The notes under the pieces: generated by a model | What the model was told of the DNA's origin: nothing | The model's database searches: none | What the model saw: only the letters and a program-made list of their open reading frames with translations | Assembly (NCBI RefSeq): GCF_050529585.1 | Contig: NZ_CP172882.1 | Span: forward strand, 992,001 to 1,056,000 | Length of the DNA: 64,000 nt | Reading direction: 5' to 3' | Source of the DNA: Enterococcus_D sp050529585 | GTDB taxonomy: Bacteria > Bacillota > Bacilli > Lactobacillales > Enterococcaceae | In this document: positions 1-8,154 of the stretch, piece by piece | Position numbering within the stretch: position 1 is the first letter of the stretch | Layout of the letters: each line of letters opens with the position of its first letter | Made by a program: the position numbers and the translations under genes

Positions 1-45
1 AGACAAAAGGCGTCTCCTTTCATAAGATATTGGAAGTACGCGCAT
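1..45 (-). CDS. possible 5' end of a gene leaving the window
   Basis: On the minus strand an ATG at 45-43 follows a good ribosome site (GAGGTGG, 57-51, spacing five) and opens a frame reading MRVLPISYERRRLLS to the window edge. A TATAAT-like -10 lies further upstream (109-104). Only 15 codons are visible, so no family can be named. The plus strand is also open in one frame across this stretch (to about 174), so the strand is not certain. Confidence 0.3.
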   Translation of the reverse strand, partial: MRVLPISYERRRLLS

Positions 46-116
46 ACGCACCACCTCACTTTCAATGGATAGCCACCGTCATTAAACTTTACTGTCAACG
101 ATTATTATATCATAAG

Positions 117-162
117 AACCAGTCTAAAGCCTTGAAACTAAGGTATTTGGACTGGTTTTTTA
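117..162 (+). terminator. rho-independent terminator
   Basis: Inverted repeat AACCAGTCTAAA (117-128) and TTTGGACTGGTT (146-157), one G-T mismatch, followed by a T-run. It would end a transcript entering from the left. Confidence 0.6.
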
Positions 163-625
163 TTTGTTGTTAAATGGAAAAATCAAAAAAATTTCCTTAA
201 TAGCGTAAGCATAAATGAGTCCTTTATATAAATTATTCTCTAAAAGCAGGAAAGATCAGCGACTAAGCTTTGAATCAATCAGGAGAAAATATCTTAGTCA
301 ATGACAGCAAAACGAAATATTGCCTGTCCTTTTTAGGATTATTTTATTTCTCAATATAAAAGTGACGCCAATTTTCTTAACTTCTGAAAAGTGAAGGGGT
401 ATTATAAATGTATACAGGAAATCGATCTAAATGTTTACGTAGAATGAAGCGCGTCGTTTGAAAGGAAATAACGGATGATCTAGTGATAGTTCGTCAAACG
501 ATTTCGAAATGGGCGGAGCATAAACAGGCAGGCTTGAAGTTCGTTTATATCAATTTGTAAGTAGAAATACATGCAACTTTTTTTCTGGCTGAAAGGATCA
601 GACAATTGAAGGAGGGACCACCAAT
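163..625. other. intergenic region without a clear gene
   Basis: AT-rich stretch with no convincing intact coding frame. It holds a short reading frame resembling a broken Xre-type helix-turn-helix (462-560) and the ribosome site AGGAGGGA just before 626. No RNA gene or repeat was recognised. Confidence 0.5.
462..560 (+). pseudogene. possible remnant of an Xre-type HTH regulator
   Basis: A frame ending in TAA at 558-560 reads KEITDDLVIVRQTISKWAEH. This resembles the recognition-helix segment of Cro/C1-type regulators, where SRQTISKWE is typical. There is no start codon with a ribosome site and no upstream part of the domain. It may be a decayed regulator fragment or a chance similarity. Confidence 0.3.
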
Positions 626-1174
626 ATGAATGGATTGAATGAAAATAAGACTATGTTCTATAGTACCTTTTCAAACGAGATCAAAACAATGCTGCAAGAG
701 GGGAATCGAGTATCAGCGTTTATAGAAATCAATAAAAAGAAATTTCCTCAAGGATTGATTCAAAAATCTGCAGGGACGCCTAATTGTAAGGTTATTTTCA
801 ATGATGAGTCAATCGATGTTCTCAAATTAGGAGACAACAATGGATTTATGATGAAAACAAAAGAAGAAAAAATGTTTCATCTTCCTGCAATCGAAGTTGA
901 GTCTATTGAATTAGATATTAAAAAATTGATGAATACCTATGGTGGATCCTATTTATTATATCTAGACATAAAATGTAAGGGCTCTTCTACTTTGTTGAAG
1001 TTTGCTACCGACTCCCTAAAACCAATCCCTTTGATTTGGAAAAGCACGGTTCTATCTAAAGTAGAGAAAAAACTAAATAAGCGTTTCTATCCATTAACAA
1101 CTGTCTCAGATATAGCATGCATACAAGAAAAAATGGAACAATTATCTATCGATGTCCCTTTAGTTACTGAATAA
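626..1174 (+). CDS. hypothetical protein, 182 aa
   Basis: An intact frame starts at ATG 626 behind a strong AGGAGGGA site. The product is soluble, lysine-rich and mixed alpha/beta, with no signal peptide or membrane segment. I recognise no domain. A hydrophobic patch around residues 108-116 (GSYLLYLDI) looks like a buried strand. It stands alone, with about 230 bases before the next gene, and is not part of an obvious operon. The weak Xre-like remnant upstream gives no functional hint. Confidence 0.7.
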   Translation: MNGLNENKTMFYSTFSNEIKTMLQEGNRVSAFIEINKKKFPQGLIQKSAGTPNCKVIFNDESIDVLKLGDNNGFMMKTKEEKMFHLPAIEVESIELDIKKLMNTYGGSYLLYLDIKCKGSSTLLKFATDSLKPIPLIWKSTVLSKVEKKLNKRFYPLTTVSDIACIQEKMEQLSIDVPLVTE

Positions 1175-1316
1175 CAGTGATTGTTTAATGAAGGGAATAG
1201 TGTGTTTTTTTAACTTTACGACAGATTTTTCCGACTTTCCAATAGCCTTTTGAAGAAATTTGTCGTATCAGTTGAATGATAACACGTCTTAAAAGACCTC
1301 TGATCGGTAAAGACAG

Positions 1317-1362
1317 TTGACAAATCATAAAAATCGTCTTAGTATATGCTTGCGCAAGCAAT
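1317..1362 (+). promoter_or_regulatory. promoter and palindromic operator of the MarR gene
   Basis: A -35 TTGACA (1317-1322) is followed 17 bases later by a -10-like TAGTAT (1340-1345). Immediately downstream is the perfect 14-bp palindrome TGCTTGCGCAAGCA (1347-1360), which overlaps the expected transcription start. Palindromes of this kind are typical operators of MarR-family repressors, so autorepression by the next gene is likely. That link is inferred. Confidence 0.65.
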
Positions 1363-1407
1363 TAGTTTTTGTCTCACTATTTCTTGCTGCATCGAAGGAG
1401 GGCTTTT

Positions 1408-1827
1408 ATGGAAAATTCTGTAGAAAGTAATTTAAAATGGTTGGCCAAATTAGCGCGAGACTACCAAAAATCATTGGATCAAGAGTTGTTACCCTTACGA
1501 CTGAATGCCTCAAATTATTATTTCATCTTGAAGATTTATGATCATGGACATTTGCCTCAAGAAAAACTTGGTACCCTAACTGGTCTTAATGGCAGCAATG
1601 TTACAAGAACGGTCCAAAAACTAGTTGATTTAGATTTTGTGATCAAAGAAAAAGAGGCGCAAGATAAAAGAGGGTTTTCATTGCGGTTGACAGAAAAAGG
1701 AAAAAAACTTTACCCGCAAATCATCCGTGCGATCGAAGGCGCAAGATCGGCCTTTCTTTCTGTTTTGACAGTTGAAGAACAAGCGTTGTTTGAGGATCTG
1801 TTAGGGAAGCTTTCTGACGGCCTATGA
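1408..1827 (+). CDS. MarR-family transcriptional regulator
   Basis: This is a 139-aa winged-helix regulator. The ATG at 1408 is preferred over an upstream in-frame start at 1369 because GAAGGAGG sits directly before it. Residues about 27-120 form the MarR fold: a helix-turn-helix (LPQEKLGTLTGLNGSNVTRT) and then a wing with the usual D-KRG pattern (AQDKRGFSLRLTEKG). It probably represses its own transcript, which includes the two small genes that follow closely. The palindrome over its promoter supports this. The ligand is unknown; there is no neighbouring efflux pump or peroxidase to suggest one. Confidence 0.88.
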   Translation: MENSVESNLKWLAKLARDYQKSLDQELLPLRLNASNYYFILKIYDHGHLPQEKLGTLTGLNGSNVTRTVQKLVDLDFVIKEKEAQDKRGFSLRLTEKGKKLYPQIIRAIEGARSAFLSVLTVEEQALFEDLLGKLSDGL

Positions 1828-1840
1828 AAGGGTGAGGAAC

Positions 1841-2413
1841 ATGAGTAACAAGATCGACTTTATCAAGAAATGGCTGCCAATGCCCAGTGACTATGCGTTA
1901 GTGAGTGAAGACAGTGAGAGAAGAAACAAACGTAGCGTGACTATTGTACGCTATCAAAAAAATGGTGTTTTTTCACATAATGGACCTAGAATCGTTGAAG
2001 TAATCGAAAATAAACATCTAGTGAGTATCAAAAATCTAACAGAAGTGCCGGCTGGCGCGTTATTCAGTAAGAACCAAGCAAAAGAATTAGCTGAAGAAAT
2101 TTTTGAAGAAACGAATTCCTCCTACGCAAGAGGCCTATCCTATATTCGCATGGAGAATCAGCAAAGATCTTTTTTTGATGCGCAGGGAAAGGAACGGTCA
2201 TTTCCGGTTCAGTGGATCAAATTTGCACACACGAATGGTAGCTACAATTGGGTCACATTGGGGGGAAATGGCAAAATCATCGAAATGGAGATTGATTCTC
2301 ACTGGGACTATTTTCATGGACGGCGTAAAACAGAGATGTGGGACAATGATGACTGGGTCTTAGCTAGGTCTGGGAATGGTCCGCAGTTGCCTAGTCCCAA
2401 TGCCTTGGCTTGA
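1841..2413 (+). CDS. conserved-looking hypothetical protein
   Basis: A 190-aa soluble protein starts at ATG 1841, fourteen bases after the MarR stop. An in-frame GTG nine bases upstream overlaps the ribosome site and is less likely. It has no signal peptide or membrane segment. The middle is rich in aromatic residues and there is an acidic, Trp-rich C-terminus (HWDYFHGRRKTEMWDNDDW). I do not recognise the family. The tight spacing after the MarR gene and before the next small gene suggests one transcript under MarR control. Confidence 0.7.
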   Translation: MSNKIDFIKKWLPMPSDYALVSEDSERRNKRSVTIVRYQKNGVFSHNGPRIVEVIENKHLVSIKNLTEVPAGALFSKNQAKELAEEIFEETNSSYARGLSYIRMENQQRSFFDAQGKERSFPVQWIKFAHTNGSYNWVTLGGNGKIIEMEIDSHWDYFHGRRKTEMWDNDDWVLARSGNGPQLPSPNALA

Positions 2414-2431
2414 AAGAAAGAAGTGAACGAT

Positions 2432-2641
2432 ATGCATGAAGGGCAATATGAACACTATATAGAACAATTGGGTACATTGAGAGATCGCTTGCGTCAATTA
2501 GAAGATGTTGACTATATGACTGCTTATTATAAAGGCTATAGTGCTAGCGGAATGACTTTAGAAGAAATCAGAAGGGCGATCATTGAATTAACAGAAGAAA
2601 TGTCTGAGTTGGAAAGCCGCATGGAAGAGACTTTGTGGTAA
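2432..2641 (+). CDS. small coiled-coil hypothetical protein
   Basis: An acidic protein of about 70 residues, almost entirely helical, with heptad-like Leu/Ile spacing (YIEQLGTLRDRLRQLEDV and later EEIRRAIIELTEEMSELE). This predicts a coiled-coil hairpin. ATG 2432 follows GAAAGAAAG; a GTG at 2423 is an alternative. It is the last gene of the small MarR operon and is closed by a strong terminator. Function unknown; an accessory or structural role is only a guess. Confidence 0.65.
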   Translation: MHEGQYEHYIEQLGTLRDRLRQLEDVDYMTAYYKGYSASGMTLEEIRRAIIELTEEMSELESRMEETLW

Positions 2642-2654
2642 ACATAAAAATGCC

Positions 2655-2700
2655 AACCCCGAGAGCTAGATTTTTGGTCTAGCTCTCGGGGTTCTTTATT
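2655..2700 (+). terminator. strong terminator after the MarR operon
   Basis: A perfect 16-bp stem, AACCCCGAGAGCTAGA (2655-2670) with TCTAGCTCTCGGGGTT (2678-2693), a 7-base loop and a T-rich tail. It lies between convergent genes and could serve both. Confidence 0.9.
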
Positions 2701-2736
2701 CTGCTAAATCCAAGGATGCAACTATATCCAACAAGC

Positions 2737-3516
2737 CTAAATCACTTGGATCTCGATTCGTGTGACATATTCTTCTGGATCATTTGTTTCATGAAAGTCC
2801 AAGAGATAAAACTCATAGAACGCACCTGTTGTGTCGATATGATGGCTTTTGAGAAATGTTGTTAAGCATTCTAGGCCATGTGCGCGGTTTTTATAAGTAC
2901 CACTATAACAAATCGTAGCGTAATCACCTGCGGGTAATGTTGTTGCAAAAGATTGATGGGCTGTATCCGGTAGACAATAAAATACTTGGTGGGAGGTTAT
3001 CGAATCATTGATGGAGAGAATCGTGCCAAAAACGTTTTGATTGTTTGCATTTAATTCGGCTTCATATTGCTTGTGTAATTTTTTTAGTTCTAAATAAAGA
3101 TCCTTCCCGGGCGCTGCGGTAGTTTCGCTCAGCAAAATTTTTCTTTCTGGGTATTTTTTGATTTCCACTTCCAGTAGTGGTTGGTTTTCAACCTCGTTGA
3201 TCAACTCGATCCGTTCAATTAAGAGTGCTTTTCTTTTTTGCAATTGCTTGATTTTTTTTTGAATTTCAGTGCGTTCAAAAGAAAGCATTTCTTTAGTCAA
3301 TGCACTATTTTTGGTATCTAAATATGCTTTGATTTGTGCTAAAGGGATGTCAAATGACCGCAGATCGCGAATCGTGTTTAAGCGTTCGATATGTTGATAC
3401 GAATAGTTGCGGTAGCCATTTTCACCATATTCAGGAGTGAGCAGGCCAATTTTTTCATAATAGCGCAGCGTATGCGGGGTAATGTCATAGTTTTGACTGA
3501 GTTCTTTAATATTCAT
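2737..3516 (-). CDS. MerR-family regulator with GyrI-like effector domain
   Basis: A 259-aa regulator with a clear ribosome site (TAGGAGGAGACA). Residues 1-70 are a MerR winged helix (NIKELSQNYDITPHTLRYYE, then GYRNY). Residues about 75-115 are a Lys/Glu-rich coiled coil. From about 120 to the end is a GyrI-like (AraC effector-binding) domain of the BmrR type, which usually binds organic cations or drugs. It lacks the C-terminal Cys motif of metal-sensing MerR proteins. It is divergent from the P-type ATPase, whose promoter has the long spacer and dyad that MerR proteins act on. It is therefore the likely activator of that pump. Confidence 0.88.
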   Translation of the reverse strand: MNIKELSQNYDITPHTLRYYEKIGLLTPEYGENGYRNYSYQHIERLNTIRDLRSFDIPLAQIKAYLDTKNSALTKEMLSFERTEIQKKIKQLQKRKALLIERIELINEVENQPLLEVEIKKYPERKILLSETTAAPGKDLYLELKKLHKQYEAELNANNQNVFGTILSINDSITSHQVFYCLPDTAHQSFATTLPAGDYATICYSGTYKNRAHGLECLTTFLKSHHIDTTGAFYEFYLLDFHETNDPEEYVTRIEIQVI

Positions 3517-3685
3517 TGTCTCCTCCTAGTGGTTCTCCTAAGCAAAGTATACGATGCTGTGGGATATGTTGCCACTTTTTTTGGCACAATAGTTGATTCT
3601 AGATGGAATATTTTGGATAAAGATCTAAGAAATCATGCATCTTGACTGTAACTTTTGGTTTGAAAAGGAAGCCATATTTGAGGGG

Positions 3686-3716
3686 TTGACATTAGAGTCA
3701 CTCTAACCTTTATGCT
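3686..3716 (+). promoter_or_regulatory. MerR-type promoter with 19-bp spacer and dyad operator
   Basis: -35 TTGACA (3686-3691) and -10 TATGCT (3711-3716) are 19 bases apart instead of 17. The spacer carries the perfect dyad TTAGAGT-C-ACTCTAA (3692-3706). This is the classic geometry of promoters that MerR proteins activate by DNA distortion. It faces the P-type ATPase. Confidence 0.88.
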
Positions 3717-3751
3717 TAATATAAATCATCAAAACTATTGGAGGAACAATC

Positions 3752-6358
3752 ATGAACAACTGGCACAATCTGTCATGTACAGAAGTAGAAAAGAAGACAA
3801 GTGAGACAATTATCACACCAACAAAAAGAAAAGAATGGCAAGACCGATACGGAAAGAATCGTCTGCAAGAAACAGAAGGTGTGCCGGAATGGAAAAAATT
3901 CCTTTTCTATTTCCATGATCCACTTATGTATGTCTTGTTAGCGGCTTCGCTGCTGAAACTAGTCACAGGAAGTTATTTAGAAGGTGTTATTGTGATGTTG
4001 GTCGTCGTCTTGAATGCCGTCATTGGTTACTATCAAGAACGTAAAGCGGATGAATCATTGAATGGCATCACAGAATTATTAAGTGCGCAAGCAACTATTG
4101 AAGGAAGCAACGGCAAAGAAACAATTCCTACCGAAGAGTTGGTCGTCGGTGATCGGGTGTATCTAAAACCTGGTGATGTCATTCCCGCAGATTTACGATT
4201 GCTTGCTTGTAACCAATTGAAAATAGATGAAGCTGTGTTGACCGGTGAGGCTGAGGCCATCGTGAAAGATACTGCTTCATTGCCAGCAAATACAAATTTA
4301 GCGGATCGATTGAACATGGCTTATTCAGGGACACAGGTTCAAGAAGGAACTGGCGTTGGGCTTGTTGTGGCAATTGGGGCAGACACTGAAATTGGGCAAA
4401 TCAATGAATCATTGGCTTCCATTGAAGTGAAGGAAACACCTCTCTTGACGAAGGTCAATGAAATGAATCACAGTATTTTTAAAGGTATTGGGTTAGGGAT
4501 CGTGATGATCAGCCTCATTTGTTTCTTTGTGTATGATATGTCTATTTCCTATATTCTTACTGCAATCATTGCATTGATCGTTTCGTCGATTCCAGAAGGG
4601 CTGCCATCGATTTTGACCATTATTTTGTCAACAGGTGTCCATACGATGTCTAAACAAAAGGCCATTGTTAAAGCTTTGCCCACGGTAGAAACTTTAGGTT
4701 CCATGACAGTCATTTGTTCTGATAAAACCGGCACATTGACCAAAAATGACATGACGTTAACAACGATTCGTGTGCATCATACAGAATATGAAGTATCGAA
4801 ATTAAACGAGAAAACGATCCAATCAACCACTATACAGACATTGGCTGAAATCATGCAAAACTGCCAAGAAACCCAAGCTTATCAAGATGAAAAATGTCCT
4901 GTCACGGGAAATGCTACTGAGTTGGCTTTACTAAAGTGGACCAATCACCAACATATTGCAAAATACAAAAATGAGCGCGTGTTGCCCTTTGATTCAACGT
5001 ATAAATATATGGTTACTGCGCATCGCATCAATGGAAGATATCGTTTGTTTGTCAAAGGTGCACCTGATGTTCTTTTGACTAAAGCTGCGTACCAGCAGAC
5101 TGAAACTGGTATTGTGCCTATAGCGCAAGAAACTTGGGAAGAAACCAATCGCTCATTTGCTTCAGCTGGACAACGTGTCTTGGCCTTTGCCTATAAAGAT
5201 GTCGATTCTCATGCGTCCCTTGATCATGCGTTGATCAATGAACTTGTTTTTGTTGGATTGGCAGGAATCATTGATCCGCCAAAGGAGTCGGCGATGCAAG
5301 CGGTCAAAGAATGCCAAACTGCGGGGATTCGCGTAGCGATGATCACTGGGGACCATCCAACAACGGCCAAAGCGATCGCCAAACAATTAGGTATTCAAAA
5401 CAATGAACAAGCCATCACAGGAGATGAATTAGATCGTCTCTCCGAAGAAGAGTGGCAAGCAGTTGTATCGAAGGTAAATATTTACGCGCGAACCACGCCA
5501 GCCCATAAATTAGCCATTGTTTCTCATCTGCAAGCCCAAGGGGAAATTGTCGGTATGACAGGCGACGGTGTCAACGATGCGCCTGCTTTGAGAAAAGCCG
5601 ATGTTGGGATCGCGATGGGCATCAAGGGCAGCGATGTAAGCAAACAAGCAGCTGATATGGTGCTAGTAGATGACAACTTTGGCACGATCGCGGCTGCGGT
5701 CAAAGAAGGCCGACGTATTTTTGATAATTTGAAAAAAACGATTCTCTTCTATCTGCCCACTTGTTTGGCCCAAGGATTATTGTTGATTGTTTCCCTCTTA
5801 GGCAACTTTCCTTTGCCCCTAACGACTGTCCAGATTTTATGGTTGAACCTTGTTGCGTCAATCACATTGTCCTATGCATTAGGGTTTGAACCGGCAGAGA
5901 AAAATGTCATGAATCGTCCGCCAAGAGATATGAATGAGCGCATCATTTCGTGGTATACGTTGTTTCGGATTGTTTATGTTGGCGCCTTGATCACGCTATT
6001 TGGTTTCTTGACAATGAATTTCTTTGCGGATGAAGCCGTCAAACAAACGGTTCTGATCAATGCGATCGTATTGGGACAGGCATTTTATATGATCAATTGT
6101 CGGGATATCTTTGCTTCAAGTTTCACCAATAAACTTTCGACAAATAAAGCATTGATCTATTCATTGGCGGTTATGGCAGTATTGCAGTTGCTGATGATCT
6201 ATTCACCTATGCAACATTTGGTTCAGACAGCTGCATTAAGCCCAATCGAGCTGATGATAAGTATCGGACCAGCTTTTGCTTTGTTCTTAGTTGTTGAATT
6301 AGAAAAATGGGTCACCCGGCGCTTTTCTTGGTACCACGCTTCTTTGGAAACAGTTTGA
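3752..6358 (+). CDS. P-type cation ATPase, Ca2+-ATPase-like (P2)
   Basis: An 868-aa membrane pump. Visible landmarks are the N-terminal cation-ATPase domain, the phosphatase loop LTGEAEA, PEGLP in helix M4 (about 281-285), the phosphorylation site DKTGTLT (Asp about 324), the nucleotide-domain KGAPD, and the hinge TGDGVNDAPAL (about 603). M4 PEGLP is typical of Ca2+/Mn2+ pumps. However, M6 reads NLVASITLSYALGFEP (from about 699) and lacks the acidic residue found in NLVTDGLPA-type Ca2+ pumps, so the transported ion is uncertain. It stands alone downstream of a MerR-type promoter and is probably inducible through the divergent MerR regulator. Full length for the family. Confidence 0.9.
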   Translation: MNNWHNLSCTEVEKKTSETIITPTKRKEWQDRYGKNRLQETEGVPEWKKFLFYFHDPLMYVLLAASLLKLVTGSYLEGVIVMLVVVLNAVIGYYQERKADESLNGITELLSAQATIEGSNGKETIPTEELVVGDRVYLKPGDVIPADLRLLACNQLKIDEAVLTGEAEAIVKDTASLPANTNLADRLNMAYSGTQVQEGTGVGLVVAIGADTEIGQINESLASIEVKETPLLTKVNEMNHSIFKGIGLGIVMISLICFFVYDMSISYILTAIIALIVSSIPEGLPSILTIILSTGVHTMSKQKAIVKALPTVETLGSMTVICSDKTGTLTKNDMTLTTIRVHHTEYEVSKLNEKTIQSTTIQTLAEIMQNCQETQAYQDEKCPVTGNATELALLKWTNHQHIAKYKNERVLPFDSTYKYMVTAHRINGRYRLFVKGAPDVLLTKAAYQQTETGIVPIAQETWEETNRSFASAGQRVLAFAYKDVDSHASLDHALINELVFVGLAGIIDPPKESAMQAVKECQTAGIRVAMITGDHPTTAKAIAKQLGIQNNEQAITGDELDRLSEEEWQAVVSKVNIYARTTPAHKLAIVSHLQAQGEIVGMTGDGVNDAPALRKADVGIAMGIKGSDVSKQAADMVLVDDNFGTIAAAVKEGRRIFDNLKKTILFYLPTCLAQGLLLIVSLLGNFPLPLTTVQILWLNLVASITLSYALGFEPAEKNVMNRPPRDMNERIISWYTLFRIVYVGALITLFGFLTMNFFADEAVKQTVLINAIVLGQAFYMINCRDIFASSFTNKLSTNKALIYSLAVMAVLQLLMIYSPMQHLVQTAALSPIELMISIGPAFALFLVVELEKWVTRRFSWYHASLETV

Positions 6359-6803
6359 TTTTTGTAATGAACGTGATTGCTTTGTTATCACGCTACCGTC
6401 GAATATTTAATGCCAAATGGGCGTATAGGGATAAATCAAGTTTTGATAATAAAGTCAAAAGCGTTGTATCAAGAATCGCTTGGAAAAGAAGTGATGTTGA
6501 GGTTTGAAGATGAGGGTGGCCTATCAATGATTCAAAAGCTATATCGAATTGTGTCGTGAAAAAGGTGCGAAGAAGCTATAACAGTCTATTGAAGTAATAC
6601 AAATAGAGCAATACTTATAGACGCTCAAAAAAAATATCGGCTTAAGACTTTTTTGAAGTTTTCGAGTCGATATTTTTTATTATAGAATGCTATTTACAAA
6701 TTCGCTTCAGTCATTTCTTGTTTGTATTTGTTTACTCGATTGCATAAAGACAGTAACTGTACCACATCTCAAAAAGTGAGTCATTCGCTCCTGCGATAAA
6801 CTA
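6359..6803. other. intergenic region
   Basis: No convincing gene. A frame from 6413 to 6559 could encode a peptide beginning MPNGRIGINQV, but it has no good ribosome site and no recognised family. It may be a remnant. An AT-rich inverted repeat near 6629-6680 may act as a terminator. Confidence 0.45.
6629..6680 (+). terminator. weak AT-rich terminator candidate
   Basis: AAAAAATATCG (6629-6639) pairs with CGATATTTTTT (6668-6678) across a long loop and ends in T/A-rich sequence. The stem is weak. It is the first candidate downstream of the P-type ATPase. Confidence 0.4.
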
Positions 6804-6995
6804 CTAAAAATAATTAAGCGGGTTCAAGATCTCCAAAAATAAGTCAAGAAATCCTTCTTTGAAGCCTTGAGAGAAAGATTCTTTTTTTATGGTTGATCTA
6901 TACAATCCCATCAAAGTAGCTACAATCAGACAAAGTACTACATAGAACACAAGAAATAACAAAACGCCGACAAAAATTTCTTTCAGTTTATCCAT
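6804..6995 (-). CDS. small single-pass membrane protein
   Basis: A 63-aa protein with one strong membrane segment at residues about 8-31 (VGVLLFLVFYVVLCLIVATL), a short basic stretch, and an amphipathic tail FKEGFLDLFLEILNPLNYF. The start is supported by TGGAGGCTG seven bases upstream. No family is recognised. Monocistronic between terminators. Its size and layout fit a small membrane regulator or stress protein, but this is not shown. Confidence 0.65.
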   Translation of the reverse strand: MDKLKEIFVGVLLFLVFYVVLCLIVATLMGLYRSTIKKESFSQGFKEGFLDLFLEILNPLNYF

Positions 6996-7101
6996 ATACG
7001 TCAGCCTCCAGTTTTATTTTGATCAAAGTATATCATGAAGGAATAGCTGAGACATGACAATATTACAAGAATGAACGAGGCCATATTATTTAAACAGCGT
7101 A

Positions 7102-7143
7102 AAAAGACACTTCCGAATCTCAGGATCAGGAAGTGTCTTTTCT
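7102..7143 (-). terminator. terminator after the HdeD-like gene
   Basis: AAAAGACACTTCC (7102-7114) and GGAAGTGTCTTTT (7129-7141) form a 13-bp perfect stem with T-runs on both strands. It is placed after the minus-strand HdeD-like gene. Confidence 0.85.
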
Positions 7144-7248
7144 TTGGCTACAATTTTTCTATGAAGAATGGCCGAAATGATTGTAATATTGGGTTTATAG
7201 CCAGTATCAGCGACCGTTAGTCACGACTAAATATTGCGCAACGATCTT

Positions 7249-7767
7249 CTAGAACGCGTAGACAATCAGAGAGATGCCAATGATCATAAAATAAAAGCCA
7301 ACCAAAAAAGCCAATGTCAATGCAGAGCTGATAGGATTGAACAGAAGCATGATCCCTAATAAAATACCTAGAATATTGACGATTACATGGAACCAGTAAT
7401 AACCACTGCTGCGTTCTTTATAGACACCAGCAGTGACCAAGGCTGCAATCGAATCCACAAGAAACCATCCAGCAAATACAAAAGGCAATGCAACCAAGCC
7501 TGCTGAAATATTGAATAGTAGCAGAATTCCGACCAATAGATCAAATATTCCGAGAACAATGAGCATGGTTGATTTTTGGTTCGTGTACTCGTGCAATTTA
7601 CGCCGAACGAATAATTCAAAAATTCCTTTCAAAATTGCTGTAATAGCGAACACATAAACAATAGTGACTAAACTACTTGTTGGGTCTCGAAACGATATCA
7701 ATGAAACAAAAATAAAGAGAATCCCGAGAATAAAATATGCCCAATTAAAACCTGTATTTTCCTTCAC
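7249..7767 (-). CDS. HdeD/DUF308-family membrane protein
   Basis: A 172-aa protein of six hydrophobic segments, matching the short repeated membrane hairpins of the HdeD (DUF308) family, whose E. coli founder is linked to acid resistance. GTG 7767 is preferred because GGAGGTGATTATT precedes it; the longer frame starts at a TTG inside the ribosome site. Charged loops follow each pair of helices (ELFVRRKLHEYTNQK). A paralogue of the same size lies at 58759-59283. Single gene; role likely envelope stress, by family inference only. Confidence 0.8.
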   Translation of the reverse strand: MKENTGFNWAYFILGILFIFVSLISFRDPTSSLVTIVYVFAITAILKGIFELFVRRKLHEYTNQKSTMLIVLGIFDLLVGILLLFNISAGLVALPFVFAGWFLVDSIAALVTAGVYKERSSGYYWFHVIVNILGILLGIMLLFNPISSALTLAFLVGFYFMIIGISLIVYAF

Positions 7768-7851
7768 AATAATCACCTCCAAAATAAGTGTAACACTTAT
7801 GCTAGATGATGAAAAATGATAGCATTCGGAATATGTTGCTTCTAAGAAGTA

Positions 7852-7905
7852 TTGACAGATGGTTCATTTCATCGTAAAGTTTAATTGATAATGATTCTCA
7901 TTATC
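7852..7905 (+). promoter_or_regulatory. promoter with Fur box for the methyltransferase-cupin operon
   Basis: -35 TTGACA (7852-7857), 17-base spacer, -10 TAAAGT (7875-7880). The palindrome GATAATGATTCTCATTATC (7887-7905) covers the expected start point and matches the Gram-positive Fur consensus almost exactly. The operon is probably repressed when iron is plentiful. A PerR-like reading is possible, since the two boxes are similar. Confidence 0.85.
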
Positions 7906-8154
7906 TCTTTGTTCTGGTATCATAGCCACGAATGTTCTTGCATCGATCGAAGGAAGAGAAATGAGGCGTTGCACGTGTGCTGAAGGTAGCCGCTGGCACA
8001 TTTTCTTGTGAACAACGCATCAAGAGGCAGTCTATATCAAAGAGCAAAGACAAAAAGAATAATGAATTTATAAAAAGAAAAACACGGTTGCTGAGAAGCA
8101 AGAAACGCATTGAGAAAATAAAAAGCTTTAGATAGAAAGCAGAAAGGTCAATAT
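7906..8154 (+). other. long 5' leader with two overlapping mini-ORFs
   Basis: About 265 bases separate the predicted start point from the methyltransferase. They hold MFLHRSKEEK (7932-7964), whose stop overlaps the start of MRRCTCAEGSRWHIFL (7961-8011). The second start has AGGAAGAGA before it. These may be leader peptides or chance frames. No known riboswitch was recognised. Confidence 0.4.
7961..8011 (+). CDS. possible leader peptide, 16 aa
   Basis: ATG 7961 lies two bases after the purine-rich AGGAAGAGA and encodes a basic peptide with a Cys-Thr-Cys motif (RRCTCAEGSR). It lies in the Fur-controlled leader. A regulatory role, such as attenuation or coupling, is speculative. Confidence 0.25.
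   Translation: MRRCTCAEGSRWHIFL

Noticed and set aside
1347..1360. 14-bp palindrome as a restriction or recombination site
   Set aside because: Its position directly after a promoter of a MarR gene makes an operator the simpler reading.
6377..6559. 60-aa frame after the P-type ATPase
   Set aside because: Weak start and no family similarity; noted only in the intergenic entry.
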